DNA from: Bradysia coprophila
Taxonomy: Eukaryota > Arthropoda > Insecta > Diptera > Sciaridae
Direction of reading: 5' to 3'
DNA length: 64,000 bases
Assembly (NCBI RefSeq): GCF_014529535.1
Contig: NW_023503373.1
Coordinates: 3,472,001 to 3,536,000, forward strand
The notes under the pieces were generated by a model. The model did no database searches, was not told the DNA's origin, and saw nothing but the letters and a program-made list of their open reading frames with translations. The translations under genes and the position numbers were made by a program. Shown one piece after another: positions 1 through 15,096 of the stretch (the stretch's first letter is position 1; every line of letters starts with the position of its first letter).

Positions 1-3000
1 GCTTAGAGTAACTTTGAATGTATGGAGCACCCATACATTTTCTGTTGTTAATTAAAGTGATAACAACATACGCCTATTTGCGATGATGTCTTCATTTCAC
101 TTGAGCTGACAAAGTTGGTACTATTGATACGTTGTTGTTTCGTAATACCAGCACTCAGAAACACACATTATGTTATTGACATTACAAATTGTTCGTTTAT
201 AACGATTTACCTACGTACAAACATTCTAGTGTTTGAAGTAATTTAAAAATGCATTGGCGACGATTGAAACTCGGTTAATTTATATGGTCAAACATAATGA
301 TTTAAAAAATAATTAGTTGGATAAAAAAACATTAACATATAGATTGAACTGTGCGCGAAATACCTATATATACGTTTTCGTTCACGCACGAAGTATTGTG
401 GCTTCGTGAATTATTTAAATCAGCTCATTAGATACATTTTTAGAAGTAGGTATCTTAGAACAACTTCATTAACTAAGCGTTGCCTATATCTATTCTGGTC
501 AGTCTATTAAAAAAATATTTTTTCTAAAAAATCTTACATCGGAAAGCCATTTTTTCCATTTTAATTAAAAATTATCATCAATCAACATAAAATTCTTAGA
601 AAAATATTAGTGAACAAACAACCGGCAAAAGCAGACGGTAAATTAACAGGTGTGACCTTCATAACGTATGGTCAAGGCTAAATGAAATGACAACAGAATT
701 GATAAATCGTCGAGTTGAGAAAATTGTTTTGAAAGAAAGTGAAGAAAATACGAATGTTGTTGATGTTTCGGAATGACAGTTAATTTCACATAACAACTGC
801 AAATTATAAGTCTTGCATGAATCGTTGTATTATAGCAATTTAACGCACGGCCATATAGCTAGAGAAATAGTAAGGAATTGAGTTAAATATTCTCGTTTGG
901 CTTCATAAGAAAATCAATAGAATTGACAAAAAAGGCAAATTTGCGTTACAAAAATCTCATTCCAATTCATTTGAATTTTTTGTTGTTATTCATATGTGAC
1001 CCATTACGAAAATCGGCTTAGCCATTGAAACAATGAAATTACGCAAGGAAGTGGAAATTATAGCACACCCAATGAATTACAGCAATTTTTAAGTTCACAT
1101 AAATCAAGCAGCTGGCATAATAAGCAGTTTGCTTTAAAAATTGCACCCACAAATCGAAATGTGACACACTAATGAAAACCAATAAGATTCGGAAATTATG
1201 ATCAAGAATATTCAAGTGTATCTACGCGGTGTAGTGTAACGAAAATTATATCGAAAGGAAGTCGATAAACACTGCACTCATTTCTTATTATATCATCGAA
1301 TCACATGCGTATCGATTTTCACTATTATTGTATTTAATGAACTGCTATGTAATAATGTACGTATATACCGTAAAAATCTGAAGTTTCGATGAAATTACAT
1401 GGCGATTGTATTATATTGAATAACGTTGTCTGTACAACACTCGATATTTTATTGAACAAAAAAAAGTTCGCTACTCGAAACGATCTTCTGTGTAAAACAT
1501 AATTGATTATGGTTACACTCAAAATCACTTGCCCAATTAGTCTCTAAAAATGTTGCGTCACAAATAAGTGCATTACGCACTCAAAGATTTTATCTCTTAA
1601 TAAGTATGTGTACATTTACGTGCCATAAAAGTTTGATCGAATGAGCTTTCATTTTCAAGATTAGCTAAATTAACTCAGTGGATCGATCATACAATATGAA
1701 ATCATGTCTACGTACAGTAACAATAGAGCTAGAGAAAGCATACAATTATTAAATGAAATAAAATAAATGATTCTAATACTTGCATTTTCAACATAACATC
1801 GCGTTGCCTGTTGAATGCATATTGTATAAATATTGTTGTATCAGTTTGTACGTGCTATTCTTCGCTTAAATGACACACAACACAGTTTGCTTGTAATACA
1901 ATTTCATTAAGTCTTTAATTAACGGAAAGCGAATCGCGATATAATCATTAAATCTGCTACTTCTTATGTTCAAAGTATCGTCTAATGTTTGGTACACAAT
2001 ATTTAACTATTGGCAAGATGTTTTATGTACAGAAAATTATACATTTTCAGTCACTTGGTCTCCAGGTCTCGTGTTACGATAGTTGTATGCGGGACTAGAA
2101 ATTCCTTGAAATTATTCAAAGATCGTACTATTAAAGATCAAAAGCGAATACCTCTCCAGTTACTTGTGTGTATAAAACAGCGTTGTAGCCACGTTGCAGC
2201 ATTAAATTATTTTTTTCTTCTTTCAAATCAGTAGAGACGTTTATCATTTTGTTTTTATTTTTCGTAATACATTGTATGTAACTGAGGTGAATTGCTACTG
2301 AACTCTGAATGTTACGATCAAGGAAACATTCAATGTAAAAAAAAACTTCACTTTTTTATTGCTTGTACAATGTACATGTGTACGATAGATTCATATTATA
2401 TTCTTTGTTAAGTAAGTATCTATCAACAATTCAACATATCATGTTACAATGTCAAACATTATAGTTCATGTAATCCGTTTTTATTACAGCGTACAAAGTG
2501 AGGTAGTCAGGCAAAATGGTATGTGTACATGTGTACGACGTTTCATCGACGTATGATTTTTTTAGTATGTTTTGTGGAATGAAATTTGAAATCTTTACAT
2601 GCATTAGACGTTAGTGACTGAAGAATGCCTTCTCCATGTTTTGGAGTCACTAACCGTCTTTTTTTCTCTCGAACATTCAAAAAACATTCGTTATAGTTTA
2701 ACGTTCTTTTGGAGTGAGTTAAAAGGTCAGCAAATAATATAAAAAGGAATTATGCGTTCTGAATTTGGCATGATGATGATTGCGAAAGTTCTACTGTTGT
2801 TTGACTACTGAATTTTTAACTGAAAAAATGTTTTCACATTGAAAGCTAACTTCATCAATCAATCAATCAATTAAATCTCCCACGCCTAATGAAACAGCAA
2901 AACTTCAAACAAAACCAATAATCCGACTATAAAAACTGTTAAAACCATTGCTTTATACAGCTATTTACATCAAGCAATTAATATAAAATTTTTAACATTT

Positions 3001-6000
3001 TTTTCACTTTCGATTTATTAACTAATACTTTAAATCAATCGTAAAACAATTTTACAGAATTAGGTGCCGTAAAAATGTTGGAATACCAGGCAAACTTAAT
3101 CTTAAGTGGACATTAACACCGCTTAATGTACGAATGATGAGTAGAGAAGTTGTTGCGCCTTAAACACAATTTTTTATGATTGCATTTGCTTGTAGAATAG
3201 TGAGGGAGTATCTTTCTTCGTTTTACTTTTTTCATAAATGACATCAACATCCTAAGTCTGACACGCTCTATATGGTGTTTTGCCAAAAAAAAAGAAACGA
3301 TTGTGGGATCCAATCTGGTTTTTATGTTAAAATTCTCGAATAGTTTCTTGAACTGCCACGACATTTGAGTATGCATACAACTCGGAAAGATCTTAAACTA
3401 TTTGCAACTTACAGCCGAAGTGGATGTGCATTTGAACAAGCTGATAAAATTAATATTTTTCACGTTAGATTGATGTTTGAAAAATTGAAATTTAAAACTC
3501 GTTTGATGTGTTAAACACATGTTTATACTTAGTTCAAAATGGTTGGATGATTTGTTAGTTGGTTGTATTTAATTTTTTTTTTTCGTTTTTAAAGAAGCCT
3601 TATAACAACATGCTTTCAAATGGTTTACACCACAATGATGATTAAGATTAATGATGTGCATCTTCTGGTACAAATACCTTCTGCGCTATGATTTGAAATT
3701 TTTTCAAGGAATCGACTTTTTAGTTGCATGTTATGAACTCGCGGGGTGTCAAAACAATTAAAATAAAAAATAAAAAAAATGGATGTTACAAATCGATGGA
3801 TATCGTCAGAAATCGCTTCACTTTATTTATGATTCAGATACCTGGTCCTGTATTTGTCTATTCACTTTCAAATTAATATTTGAAATAACTTTGTTGCAGC
3901 ATCGTCTCAACCAACAATAACAATTAAAATCACTGTATCCGATTCGACGAAATGGTTGCATACTTTTCTCTCATTGCATATTAGGTTACATTACTCAACA
4001 ATTCCTTATAGAGTCTTGCTAAAAAAAAGTATTGTCCACGACATTGATGATACGGATAGATGTGGGCACATATAGTCTCTTATTTTAATTTATTGTTGGT
4101 CAGCGAATACATAAAAAAAATCGTTTCGCATAAATTTACCAATTCATGCTATCATGTGTAGAGCGTAGAATGGTTATTGAGAAATGCAAATTATTCAGGC
4201 CTGAATTAACGACGATTCACACGTTTTTCGGTTATTGTGTAAACCACAAAAATCTGCATAAATTTGTACAGATTATGTCTTTATCAACACAAGGCGAACC
4301 AAATTTCAATTTGCGAGTGTTAAATTACACTTTTTTTCGCGCAGTCATCCGAAACAATATATCACATAAATTAGGCTCATTTTTTGATTTAATATTCAAT
4401 TTTACAACATCGAAAATAGCGTTGCTGCATAATAAGCTTACTGGTGTCGTGTATTGGCTTAACCTCTTTAAAACAAAACAAAAGCGCAAAAAAGAAAGAA
4501 AGAATTGGCAAGGTCTTCGACGATAATATAGAAATTTAATTTAAGAAATTCTGTACCCGATGGGAACTAATTTCAGAAAACAATTTTGTTTTAAAGTAGT
4601 TCTTGTACGCTGTACGTTTAATGAATGAAACTGAAACTGAAAACGTAGAACATGAAAATTTTACCCCAGAAGGGAAGCTGCTAATGCCAATTTCCTTAGT
4701 TATTTTTTTTACGTAAATTATGATGCTTTAAACACAAGTTGAGCAATATACAACCTATTATGCGTAGCTTAATTTTCTATTATGTTTCTAATATTTAATG
4801 TGTCGGAATTTCCAATAAGAATTCTACTGTTTGGTAGTTCGAACAACAAGTCAATGATCTTTGTCACTTTAATCTCAGTCAAATTTATAATCTATATAGT
4901 CAAATTAAACTATGTCAACAAACTGTGTCTAATACATGAATCGTCGGTCATAACTACACAACATCAATAAAAAATGTCAAGTTAATTAATGTTGTTTCGC
5001 ATGATGTTAAATGTAACATTTACAATGATTTATATTTAACGAAGCTCGTAGAACCTTTACATATGCAATAAAACCTCATCGCCAGTATTCACTATAATAT
5101 ATTAAACAGAGAAGTGAGGGTATTTCTATATTCGGTACAACAACATTGTCAACATTCAAACCAATTTTGATCAGTCGTCAGTTTGTAAAATATTCAACAA
5201 CAACAAAAGGAAATGACAAAATATTATTAGCGATTTTTGTTTGATTGTCTCGCGGAGGTGTTATGTAAAAACATGCAAAACTTTGTTGACATAATACAAT
5301 CAATGAATGTTGGAATAAATTCAGTAAACATTTTATACAATGGGTCTTTCGTATACGTGGTGAGAACATCTTTTTTTCGTAATTTATTAATTCAAATTAA
5401 TGATACCCGAATTTATCACGAATTGTACTGATTTACCGGCAACCTAAATTTCGAGTCTCATTACTCGTATATTCATTTTACCTAAAGTAAACATATCTTG
5501 TCGACCAACCTCTGCCAAAATATGAGTTTAAAGCAGCTGTAAACTACTGAATTTTATAAATTATGAAAACAATTTGTGCGTGCTCAAAGGTAACCACACG
5601 GCACACATCTGCCAGATGTATTACAATAGGAAATGTAACATAAAATTCGTGCATTAAAATTGGGGTGTCACTAAAAATAACAAATTTTTCTGTTAACAAA
5701 ATCGTGATCTTTCAGGGCTTTGTAAAACCTCTATGAACCGCTCGCATGTTTGAAGCCGAGAAATTGAACAGTAATGATGTCATCAGTGAAACATTTTTAA
5801 ATAAACCATTATAATGGTATAAGACGAAAAAATCGGTGTAACGTAACGTTCTTTATGAATTTAATATCCTAAATTATTGTTATTTGAGTTCACCTACTCC
5901 GAAGACTAAACTAATTTTTTAATCTTAATGGCCATCCAAATTTTAACGCTAGTGGCGTAATGAGAACCTAGGCCAAATTTCCTGCGTGAATAATGCAGTG

Positions 6001-9000
6001 CTGGGAATTATAAATCGCCTTGAAATCGTAGTATCATGGAAATCGCAATTCTTAGGAATCGTATTTTCAGTAGAATTGTAACAGAGACATGCACGCAGAC
6101 AAACCGCTAACAAATTTCTCCAAACTTACAGGTTAATACAATGTAAATTGAAATTCTTTTAATTAAAACTACAATTGAAGTAAATATTAGCCTTAACTTA
6201 CAGTTACTTTTCGAGTTCTAAGCAAATTAGCGTTCAATTCTTAACGTAGTTCTAATAAAATCGGATCAATTTGCATGATGCACTAAGAGCCAATCAAAGG
6301 CATGTTAAAGGAGCATGCAAAACTAAATATAACGCAACAGTAAAAATCACGTTTAATATTGAAAGAACTCTTTAACCTATATAGTCGTCCCACACGTTTT
6401 TACGATAAAAGTTATTCTGTTTTTATTAAACTTTTCAGCGCACAAGACCGTGTACCTTACTTTAAATTTTTAATTTAATTATATGTTAAAGGTATATAGT
6501 GAGTAATCGCTTTTTAACCACATAAAAATTATAACACAAAGTCTACATCATCTTCTGCTTTTGTTTGTATATATACTCTCAAACTCATAAATTTAACATA
6601 ACTGCACTTGGTTAAATTGTGTAATGATGGTAATTAATCAAGAATAGAGGTAGATAAGATCTGACACATCAAAATAGCATTCAAAGTGAAAGACAATGGG
6701 AAATTCTGATTTTAATTTAACATTGTTCTTGACACGACTTGAATTTGTTTTTTTAAAGCTCTTGTTGAAGTGTATGTGCATTAGATATATGAGGAGATAT
6801 TGAATATCGTTGGTGAACTAAGCTATAATTTGTGTAAACAATACAAGTTTTGCTTGAATAGTTTAAGCTTCATCTAAGCTGAAACCTTTGAAGTGAAAAT
6901 ATTGTTTTTATTTGAAATATCTCTTTTTGTGTATTTGGAAATTGTACCTGGAGATGTTTTAAATAAATTGTAGGTCGCAATGTCTATTTCAATTGACAAT
7001 AAAACACTTTAACCGTCATGGTAAGCAAAACCCGGTATATATAGTCGATACATCCGATAAAATTCATTTTTGAAATAATTTATTTTGGTAGAAGAAGATC
7101 GTTAATTAAGTGAAAGAACTACAAAGTCCAGATATTATCGAAACAACAGCTAACAAAGTCCATACCGAGAGCACCAATCAAATTACCAACTTGAATTTAC
7201 CGAATTGAATTTTAATTTCTTAACTTGATCCATTCAATTAAGAGTGATGAAAGTGAATCAAAACCGTTTTTGCATCATTAAAATGTTGCAAATTCATTAA
7301 CGTAACAGAAAACCATTATGTAAACGAAATAGATTTGCTGGTACACATTTCGTTATCTAGAAATAACTCGACAAGCGAATTCTCTCTTTTTAATCGATAT
7401 ATTGCGACAGATTTTGTTCCTAAGGTTAGTCAATTACCATTACCATCGATAACACAAACATTCGGAATAATGTTTTCGAATTACTATGCTTCTATGATAC
7501 AATTTCACGTAATATTCATCGACTAATTAACATTTTGTTTACTTTAGCTGATGACCCCTCACTGATTTTGACCTGAGATAAGTAAAAATAGAAATGAATT
7601 CAAGGTTCGATTAGACGAGTGAAATGAATGAAGTTAACTATTGTTAATAGAGGAAAGTATCATGAACTAAATTCAGTCAATCGGATACAAGAATTGTGGA
7701 AAATTCAAAAGTCTCACATGTTTTGTCGGTTGATTTTTTGTTTAAGACAAGACATTCATAATGCAGTTGAAGATGTATGATGCACCCATCATAAATCTAC
7801 ACTCCTTACGATCAAACAACATTCTATTTTCAAACTTATATTCTCTAAATAAATAATTAAAACATTTCTCAGAATGGCGACGATGAAAATAAAAGCAAAT
7901 TTAACCGAAAAATAGAGAAAAAGAAAGAAAGAAAAAAATTCCGGATATATCTGTGACTGAAAGAGTTCTATTAAAGTTTATGCTGTAAAATGGCAATATT
8001 TACAAGAAAATCATCTCTGCAGGTAAAGTGAAATTGTAAACACATGCGGTAGCAATCAGTAAACAAAATTTTATGTTTAGAACGAGTGTCAAAAAAATAA
8101 ATTGAAAACGAAGCGCATAGCGGAAAACTATTATTGAATTTATAAATGGAAAGCGACATTACGAATGTTTAATGGGAAACATAATGATGGAGCCGAGATT
8201 TTTCATTTTATAAACACAAAATTTGATTGACATTGAATGCTTGACTTGGTGATTTATTCGATTTCGCCGAATTACTTCGTTTTTTCTCTATTCGATTTTC
8301 ATCGATCAACGACACACAAACACTTAGCTGGACTCAATATAAATATCAGATATTTCTCACGAAGGTCGCTACTATATTAGAAAAAAACGCATAGAGTTCT
8401 TTGACATTGTTTCTTCGCTGAGGAATGCTTGTCACATTTCTCTGTATGGTTGAGTATGAGCGCATTCCTTTTGTCAATATGAATGGTCGCATAGAAGAAA
8501 CAGAAGTTGTAATAGCCGATGTAAGATTAACAGACTATGTAATCGATTGTAGCAAATATTTTGTTGGTATGTGGTTCTGTTGACGGCAATTTTTTAGTGG
8601 CTTGTCTTTCACAAATGGTTATACAACAACAATTGCGCTCTAGTAACGAATAAGGGTGGTTGCGTATGAAAATAGCGAGTTATATGTGTATGGTTTGACC
8701 TTCAATTTCATTAAACATAAACCGGTTAAGCATTATATACAAAACCATAAAGCTATACTTTCCACAGCCGGCAAAAATTACATTTAAAAGGAAACAATTC
8801 TATTTCAATTTATTTGACATGGGAAATTCTTGTTTGGCCACTTCATCATTTCGTATGCTAATCGTTATATGCTTCATTCATAAAACATTTGAAATAATAA
8901 ATTATGTCTGGCGAATGATAATAATTTTAATTTCAAATCCGATTGAATTAATGTGTGTTTGCTGCAGACATTTACACAAAGTTTTTTTTTTGAAAATATA

Positions 9001-9841
9001 ATCGGCCAATTAAGTGTATAACACTTCCTATTTGCTTTTGTTGTCCGTTTTTTTTTTTGCTCATTTTCTTATTGCATTAAAATTACGGGTTTACTCGGTG
9101 GAAGATCAAAATTACAACAGCACCGATGGATGAATTTTCATGATTTGCAACTATTGCCACTAAATACAAGCGGGGCGTTGTATTTGTTTTGCCATCTTGT
9201 TTATAATATGCTACAGAGAGCTGTGTACAAATATAATGTTCAGATCAAGAAGTCAAAAACTACAATGTTGTACCATTTTGTACAACGATCAAATGTCTGT
9301 TGGTTTTAACAGAAATAAAAGAGAAGAAATGTGATAATGACGTGAGAATTGGTAAATAATTTTATTTCAATTCATTCTTTTTTTTTCTCCTCCACTCCAA
9401 CAACAAGATACACACTAGATGCTAGATAATTTAATAGGAAATTCGATACATCGTATGGTCTTATGGTGTAATTGGTATTTTATGCAGTATACACCTCAAT
9501 TCGCAACATAATGGTGAATTGCAATTATTTGTTGTTGTTGTTTTTTTTTCAGTTCGTTCGTACAACACCAATGTCAAGATCTGTAATGTAACATACCGAG
9601 ACCATACCATACACCACAACCTTCTGTTGGATATTTTTCAGTATTGAAATTCCGTCACGGTCTGGTTGAGTTGGATGGAAAGAAGGCGATAACGAATTTA
9701 TATAAAAAAAAGTTTTCATTCCGAGTTGAATTTTCAATCAGTGGAAATTTGAGGTGTAATAAATGGAGGGAACGTGATTACCGTATTGATTCGGTAATCC
9801 CTAAATTTATGTTTCGACAATAAAAAAGATGGTAACACACT
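1..9841. other. Gene-free AT-rich stretch
   Basis: No exon chain or recognisable protein is seen on either strand. Open frames here are all under about 130 codons, show no family motifs, and look like chance frames in AT-rich DNA. No tRNA-like folded sequence or known insect microRNA seed was noticed on reading. It could be intergenic DNA, a long intron, or the flank of a gene lying to the left of the window; nothing in the sequence decides between these. Confidence 0.5.
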
Positions 9842-9853
9842 AAGTAAGAATAA

Positions 9854-10154
9854 GTAAGACTGAAGATTTTTACTTGCGTTACTACAGGACACTACGGCTT
9901 TAACAAACACTTAACTACCATTGGAAAAAGAACGGATCCAGGCTGTGACTTTTGTGGATCTGACATTGACACAGCTGTACATTACCTCTTCAACTGATCA
10001 GGAATTTGCATCCTAGTGACATCCTGAACTATATCTCTAGTACAGGTAGATTCCAATAAAACATGATAAAACGTTTCATGCTAGCACAATGGGCCCAACG
10101 GAGGCCCTCGTGCGTGTTTCCTACTTAGGTAGAAACGGCTAACCATTAAAAAAA
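9854..10154 (+). mobile_element. 5'-truncated LINE 3' end with target duplication
   Basis: About 300 bp that translate (around 9890-9990) to a Cys-His tail with the core CDFCGSDIDTAVHYLFN, the pattern found at the C-terminus of many jockey/I/R1-group LINE ORF2 proteins. Stops follow, then a short 3' UTR ending in a run of about nine A. A perfect 12-bp direct repeat, AAGTAAGAATAA, flanks it at 9842-9853 and 10155-10166, as expected of target-primed reverse transcription. Only the extreme 3' end of the element is present, so it was dead on arrival. The exact clade cannot be fixed from so short a piece. Confidence 0.75.
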
Positions 10155-10166
10155 AAGTAAGAATAA

Positions 10167-12221
10167 AGAATGTGCGTTAAGGATTAGAGCCTGTGAGACA
10201 TTTTGTGTGAACATGTCATGCGCTGATGAGTCTCAGAACAAAGCAATTATAAGATTTTTATGAACCTCCCGAAGAGCAATTGGAACTCGATTTAGCTAAT
10301 TTCCTTTCGTTTATTATAAAAGGAGAACAGCACAATGGTCCGAACGAGGAATGGGCAATATTTTGTGCTTCAATTCGTTCGTTATTTCAGCAAAGTATTG
10401 TGAATTATGTGTACGAAACTTAGACAAATTATACTTAGACCGGTGTTTCGTACGATCAAATGTGTGTTCAAGATAAATTTGTGTAAGATACACATTTCGT
10501 ACGATTTAAAACCAATACATGTACTCGTGGACGCTTTTCATAATTCAATTTGCCCACTTAATTAAGTGGGCAAACACATATCATTAAACATTTCGTATTT
10601 CATGTTGGGATCACATATTTTACGTAATTTTGTTCGAAATTTCCTTTCTACGTATAATTACTCTTAGGTACGAATCTCCAGACTTCCTAATTACTCTGAA
10701 ACCTAAAAAAAGAACTATCGACGACGAACTTAAACGTTCTCCATTTACCACTAAACACGTAACTGATCCTGAATATCCGTCACCGGAAAGAAATATTTAT
10801 TACTTTCTGAAATAGCTGGTCACGGGAAATACCTTTTACCACTTTCCTTTTCTTAAGACCTTAACCTTCAAACTTTTAAGCCGATTATATAGGTTTCGAA
10901 TACACATATCAGGTTGTAAATTCTTGCTGTTAATGGTACACCCTTTTAATCTTCACAGACAGATAAATATCAAATATCCATTATAAGCAGCCACTCTAAA
11001 CGTCTTTCATAACAAATGCAAACATAAATAGACTTTCAATGCAAATGAAATCGTTTACTTTACACTTATATTAAGTAAAGTATATGTCCGTAAATGAACG
11101 AACACCCATTTATGTTCGTACACCTACAAACCGACAAAATATTTGTCTTATCGTGCAGTGCAAATTACTATTGCATTGCACATTATTTACATGGAACTTG
11201 CTATTTTCATAAAACATCAGCCTAAAAAGGTGAAATGTCACCGGACATATCAAAATGAAAATATTTCTTTAGTTTCACCAGTGGTTCAAAAAATTCATTG
11301 ATACTAAGAATAAGCGATGATTAATTGACTGTGGTGAGTCTATAAATGAGATTTTTTATTAAGAATCTTAGAAAGTCCTTATTTGCGGCTGAATCGTAAG
11401 ACTTTGATAATGTTATTTAGAAAACTGATCCAGATGTTATGCCACCTCTAGTTAATGTCTAGAGAACTCATTTGTAATCACGGATCATGATATAGACTCG
11501 CTAACTCGAGAAAAAAAAAACGATTGTTTTTAGATTTAAAGGTAGACCTCTCGCACAGTTATCCAATAAATATTTAAATTCAAGAAATAAACAAGCAAAC
11601 CTACCCCCTTATCTCGCGGCAATTCTCTGCTATATCCAAAAAAACGGCAAATTTATTCAACGAAATCACGAACAAGTTTTGGCACACCAGATCACAAAAA
11701 ACAAAAGTTCTTCATCGCATTTTTTTCGCTGTCATTTATCAACAAGGTTTTTGCAGTCAACACTTTTCACAATTTAACAACAACAATCATATCAGTCGAG
11801 TTTTAATTCGTAATCCACAATTTAGCTGCCTATAACAACGCCGAAAGAATGTTATTACACCGAAAATATGTTATACACAAAAGGCAGCTGCAATATAAAT
11901 AAATAAACGAAAAAAATAACAAAATACGCCGAACCGAGAGAGCACGTCACGCGTCCACTTCGACACTTCAAATGCTTTGCGAGATACACAAACGAAATCA
12001 AAATATCGTGTTTTTCAGAGCTGTGATACTCATTTGCACTGGGATCACAGACGTTTCTTCGAAATCGAAATCGCGATCCCAATCGGCAAATTTCGACAAA
12101 TTTTGTTTATTGTCAGAACGCGATTTGTATACACAATATCAAAGCTTACTTAGGGAACAAGCTTTAAATCACATTTTCGGGATCGCGTTAATTCCAATAA
12201 GACGAATAAAACGGCAAAAAG
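10167..12221. other. Intergenic stretch upstream of KDM1A
   Basis: No gene is supported here. The last 250 bp must hold the promoter and 5' UTR of the KDM1A gene that begins at 12222, but no clear core promoter motif was picked out. A 26-bp perfect palindrome lies at 10549-10574. Confidence 0.4.
10549..10574. repeat. Perfect 26-bp palindrome
   Basis: The half-site TTTGCCCACTTAA is followed at once by its exact reverse complement, with no spacer. No gene is adjacent. It could be a dimer binding site, the scar of a foldback element, or chance. Confidence 0.7.
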
Positions 12222-15096
12222 ATGTTTCCCAACGCCACAGCATCGACAGTCGTCGAATGTGTGCTAATAAGTGACTCGGACACGGAAGAATCCGAAACAA
12301 AGGAGGATAAGCGACGAGTCAGCCGGCGTAAAAAAAATAAAGTTGAATATTCTGATACGGCAGAGGCACAGAAAAGTCAGACGCAAACACCGGGAATAAA
12401 TGATGTCAAGAAAAATTTCGAGAGACGCAAGTTGGAGCATCGATCTAGCACTCCAACGACTGCCAAAGAGGTTGACACTGGTGTGAATAAAGAGGTTTTA
12501 GGCGGTCTTGAAGGAGCTGCCTTTCAATCGCGATTACCGTATGATAAAATGACATCGAACGAAGAAGCATCCTTTCCCGAAATGACAAAAAGTGGCTTGC
12601 CGGCACAGCTTGTATTTTTAAATATTCGAAATCGAGTACTGCAAATGTGGATTGGGGTACACTGGTTTTCCGTAATCCATTCAGTTCTTGATCGAACCTA
12701 ACAAAACTTTTCCCGAATTCTAGGACCCAAAGACCCAACTGACCTACGAAAATGTTTTACTCAACATTGAAAAGCCCTTTGACAGTGATCGCTTGTTGTT
12801 GAGGCGCATTCATGCTTTCCTGGAACGGCATGGCTTCATCAATTTTGGAATCTTTAAAAGACTTACGGACATAGTCCCCAGCAAAGTACCGATTAAGGTC
12901 ATTGTCATTGGAGCGGGTATATCGGTAGGTCTAATCACTGAGCCTTATCGAATAATCACACATAAAATAAAATCATAAAATGTGCAGGGTTTGGCAGCTG
13001 CCCGACAACTACAACAGTTCGGAATGGATGTGACGGTAGTGGAGGCAAGAGACAGAGTTGGTGGACGTATTTCAACCTTTCGGTAAGTATATAACTCTAA
13101 TATGTCGTGACACGTTTTAAAACCATTTCTCTCATCCTGACTCCACAGAAAGAATAATTTCTATGCTGATTTGGGTGCCATGGTTGTCACTGGTGTCTAT
13201 GGAAATCCTATCACTGTACTCAGTAGACAAAACGACATGGAAATGGTGCCGATTAAACAGACTTGTTCACTGTATGGATCAAGCGGAAAGCCAGTCCCAA
13301 AACATAAGGATGACATGGTGAATACTTGAAAATCACGCAAAACATCGGCTCCTTACTATGACGCTCTTGTTTCAGGTCGAACGAGAATTTAATCGTCTAC
13401 TTGAATCGACCAGTTACTTATCTCATCAACTTGATTTCAATTATGCTGGCAACAATCCTGGTAGGAAATGTCCTTCGGTAGCTCATTTGCTCATCAAAAA
13501 TTTGCTAACAAATTCCATTTGCAGTTTCGCTGGGACAAGCCCTTGAATGGATAATTAAACTACAAGAGAAGCATGTTAAGGAGAGACAGCTCGAACATCT
13601 AAAATCACTCGCCAATCTTCACGAACAAATTATCCAAAACCAAAGTGCAATAAACGACAAAGTGGACAGAATCAAAGCATTGAAAGAGCATCACACAAAA
13701 TTGTGCGAAACCCGGCCGATCAAAACTACCGACAATGATGCACAATACATTGATCACGAATTTGACATCCGAACAACGTTGCGCGATTGGAACAGCAATT
13801 TCAAGGAAATGGAAAAACTGAAGACAACGCAAATTGAATTGGAAACAGAACTGAAGGAAGTGGCAGCGAATCAACCGAGTGACGTGTATCTCTCACCGAA
13901 AGATCGGTAAGTGAAAAATATCAAAATCGAAGCACACAGAGACCAAATGAGTAACAAATGTTGTGATTCCTGGTAATAGACAAATTTTGGACTGGCACTT
14001 TGCAAATTTAGAGTTTGCGAATGCAACACCGCTAAATACTCTATCGTTGAAGCACTGGGATCAAGATGACGATTTTGAGTTTATCGGACCACACACCACT
14101 GTCAAAAATGGATATTCGTGCTTACCGATTGCACTGACTAGTGGATTGGACATTCGTGTAAATACTGCCGTGAAGAACATCAAATACCACTCGAATGGAG
14201 TCGAGGTTACAACTGAGAATCTTAAAAAGAATAACGCCACAACAGTCATGAAAGCGGATCTAGTCTTGTGTACGCTTACGCTTGGTATATTGAAGGTGTC
14301 AATATCTCCATTGTCCGAGAACCAGGAAAATGTGGTTAAATTCGATCCACCACTACCCGATTGGAAGCAACAGGCCATTCAACGCCTGGGGTTCGGAAAT
14401 TTGAACAAAGTGGTGCTGTGTTTCGACAAAATATTTTGGGACCAGAACACCAATCTATTTGGCCACGTGGGAAGCACAACGAGCAGTCGCGGAGAATTGT
14501 TTCTATTTTGGAGTATATCTAAGTCACCCGTTTTATTGGCTCTGGTCGCAGGTAAGGACATTTAAAGGCATTTTGACGAAAATCTGTTTCATTTCGCTTC
14601 AATTGCAGGGCAATCCGCCGCAATAATGGAAAATGTGTCTGACGATGTGATTGTCGGACGATGTATAGCTGTTTTGAAGGGCATTTTCGGCAACAATGCT
14701 GTGTTACAACCGAAGGAAACTGTGGTGACTCGATGGAGAGCTGATCCGTGGGCTAGAGGATCGTACAGTTTTGTATCAGTCGGCTCATCTGGATCAGACT
14801 ATGATTTATTAGGTAATGAGTGATGCCACTTTCAGCTCATCAAACGAATTCTTAAGAAAATCAATCTCAATGTTCTAGCCGCCCCTGTTACACCGACACC
14901 AAATCTCGCAAATGGTAGCAGTGAGACCAGCGAAACTCCAAGACTATTTTTTGCTGGGGAGCATACCATTCGAAACTATCCAGCAACGGTACACGGAGCA
15001 TTGCTGAGTGGAGTACGTGAAGCGGGAAGAATCGCGGATTATTATCTGGGTTTCCCGAATTCAGATGACATGAAATCGGAAGCTGGGGTGCCATAG
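12222..15096 (+). CDS. KDM1A: Lysine-specific histone demethylase 1 (LSD1/KDM1A, fly Su(var)3-3)
   Basis: FAD-dependent amine oxidase that removes methyl groups from H3K4me1/2 in the nucleus, usually with CoREST. Nine exons join in frame: 12222-12656, 12724-12924, 12988-13082, 13149-13317, 13376-13460, 13525-13906, 13980-14551, 14609-14812, 14879-15096, giving about 786 residues. Visible in order: an acidic low-complexity N-terminus, the SWIRM domain ([15 protein letters not shown] onwards), the FAD-binding [17 protein letters not shown] and EARDRVGGR, a charged coiled-coil insert matching the Tower domain (exon 6), then the second oxidase half. The active-site lysine lies in [11 protein letters not shown], and [18 protein letters not shown] is conserved near the end. 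Length is close to that of family members, so the gene looks complete and functional. The start is the first ATG before the conserved region. It is convergent with RpS5. Confidence 0.97.

Noticed and set aside
4146-4526. 126-codon open frame on the plus strand in the gene-free left part
   Set aside because: No family motif, composition as expected from AT-rich DNA, no supporting splice or neighbour context.
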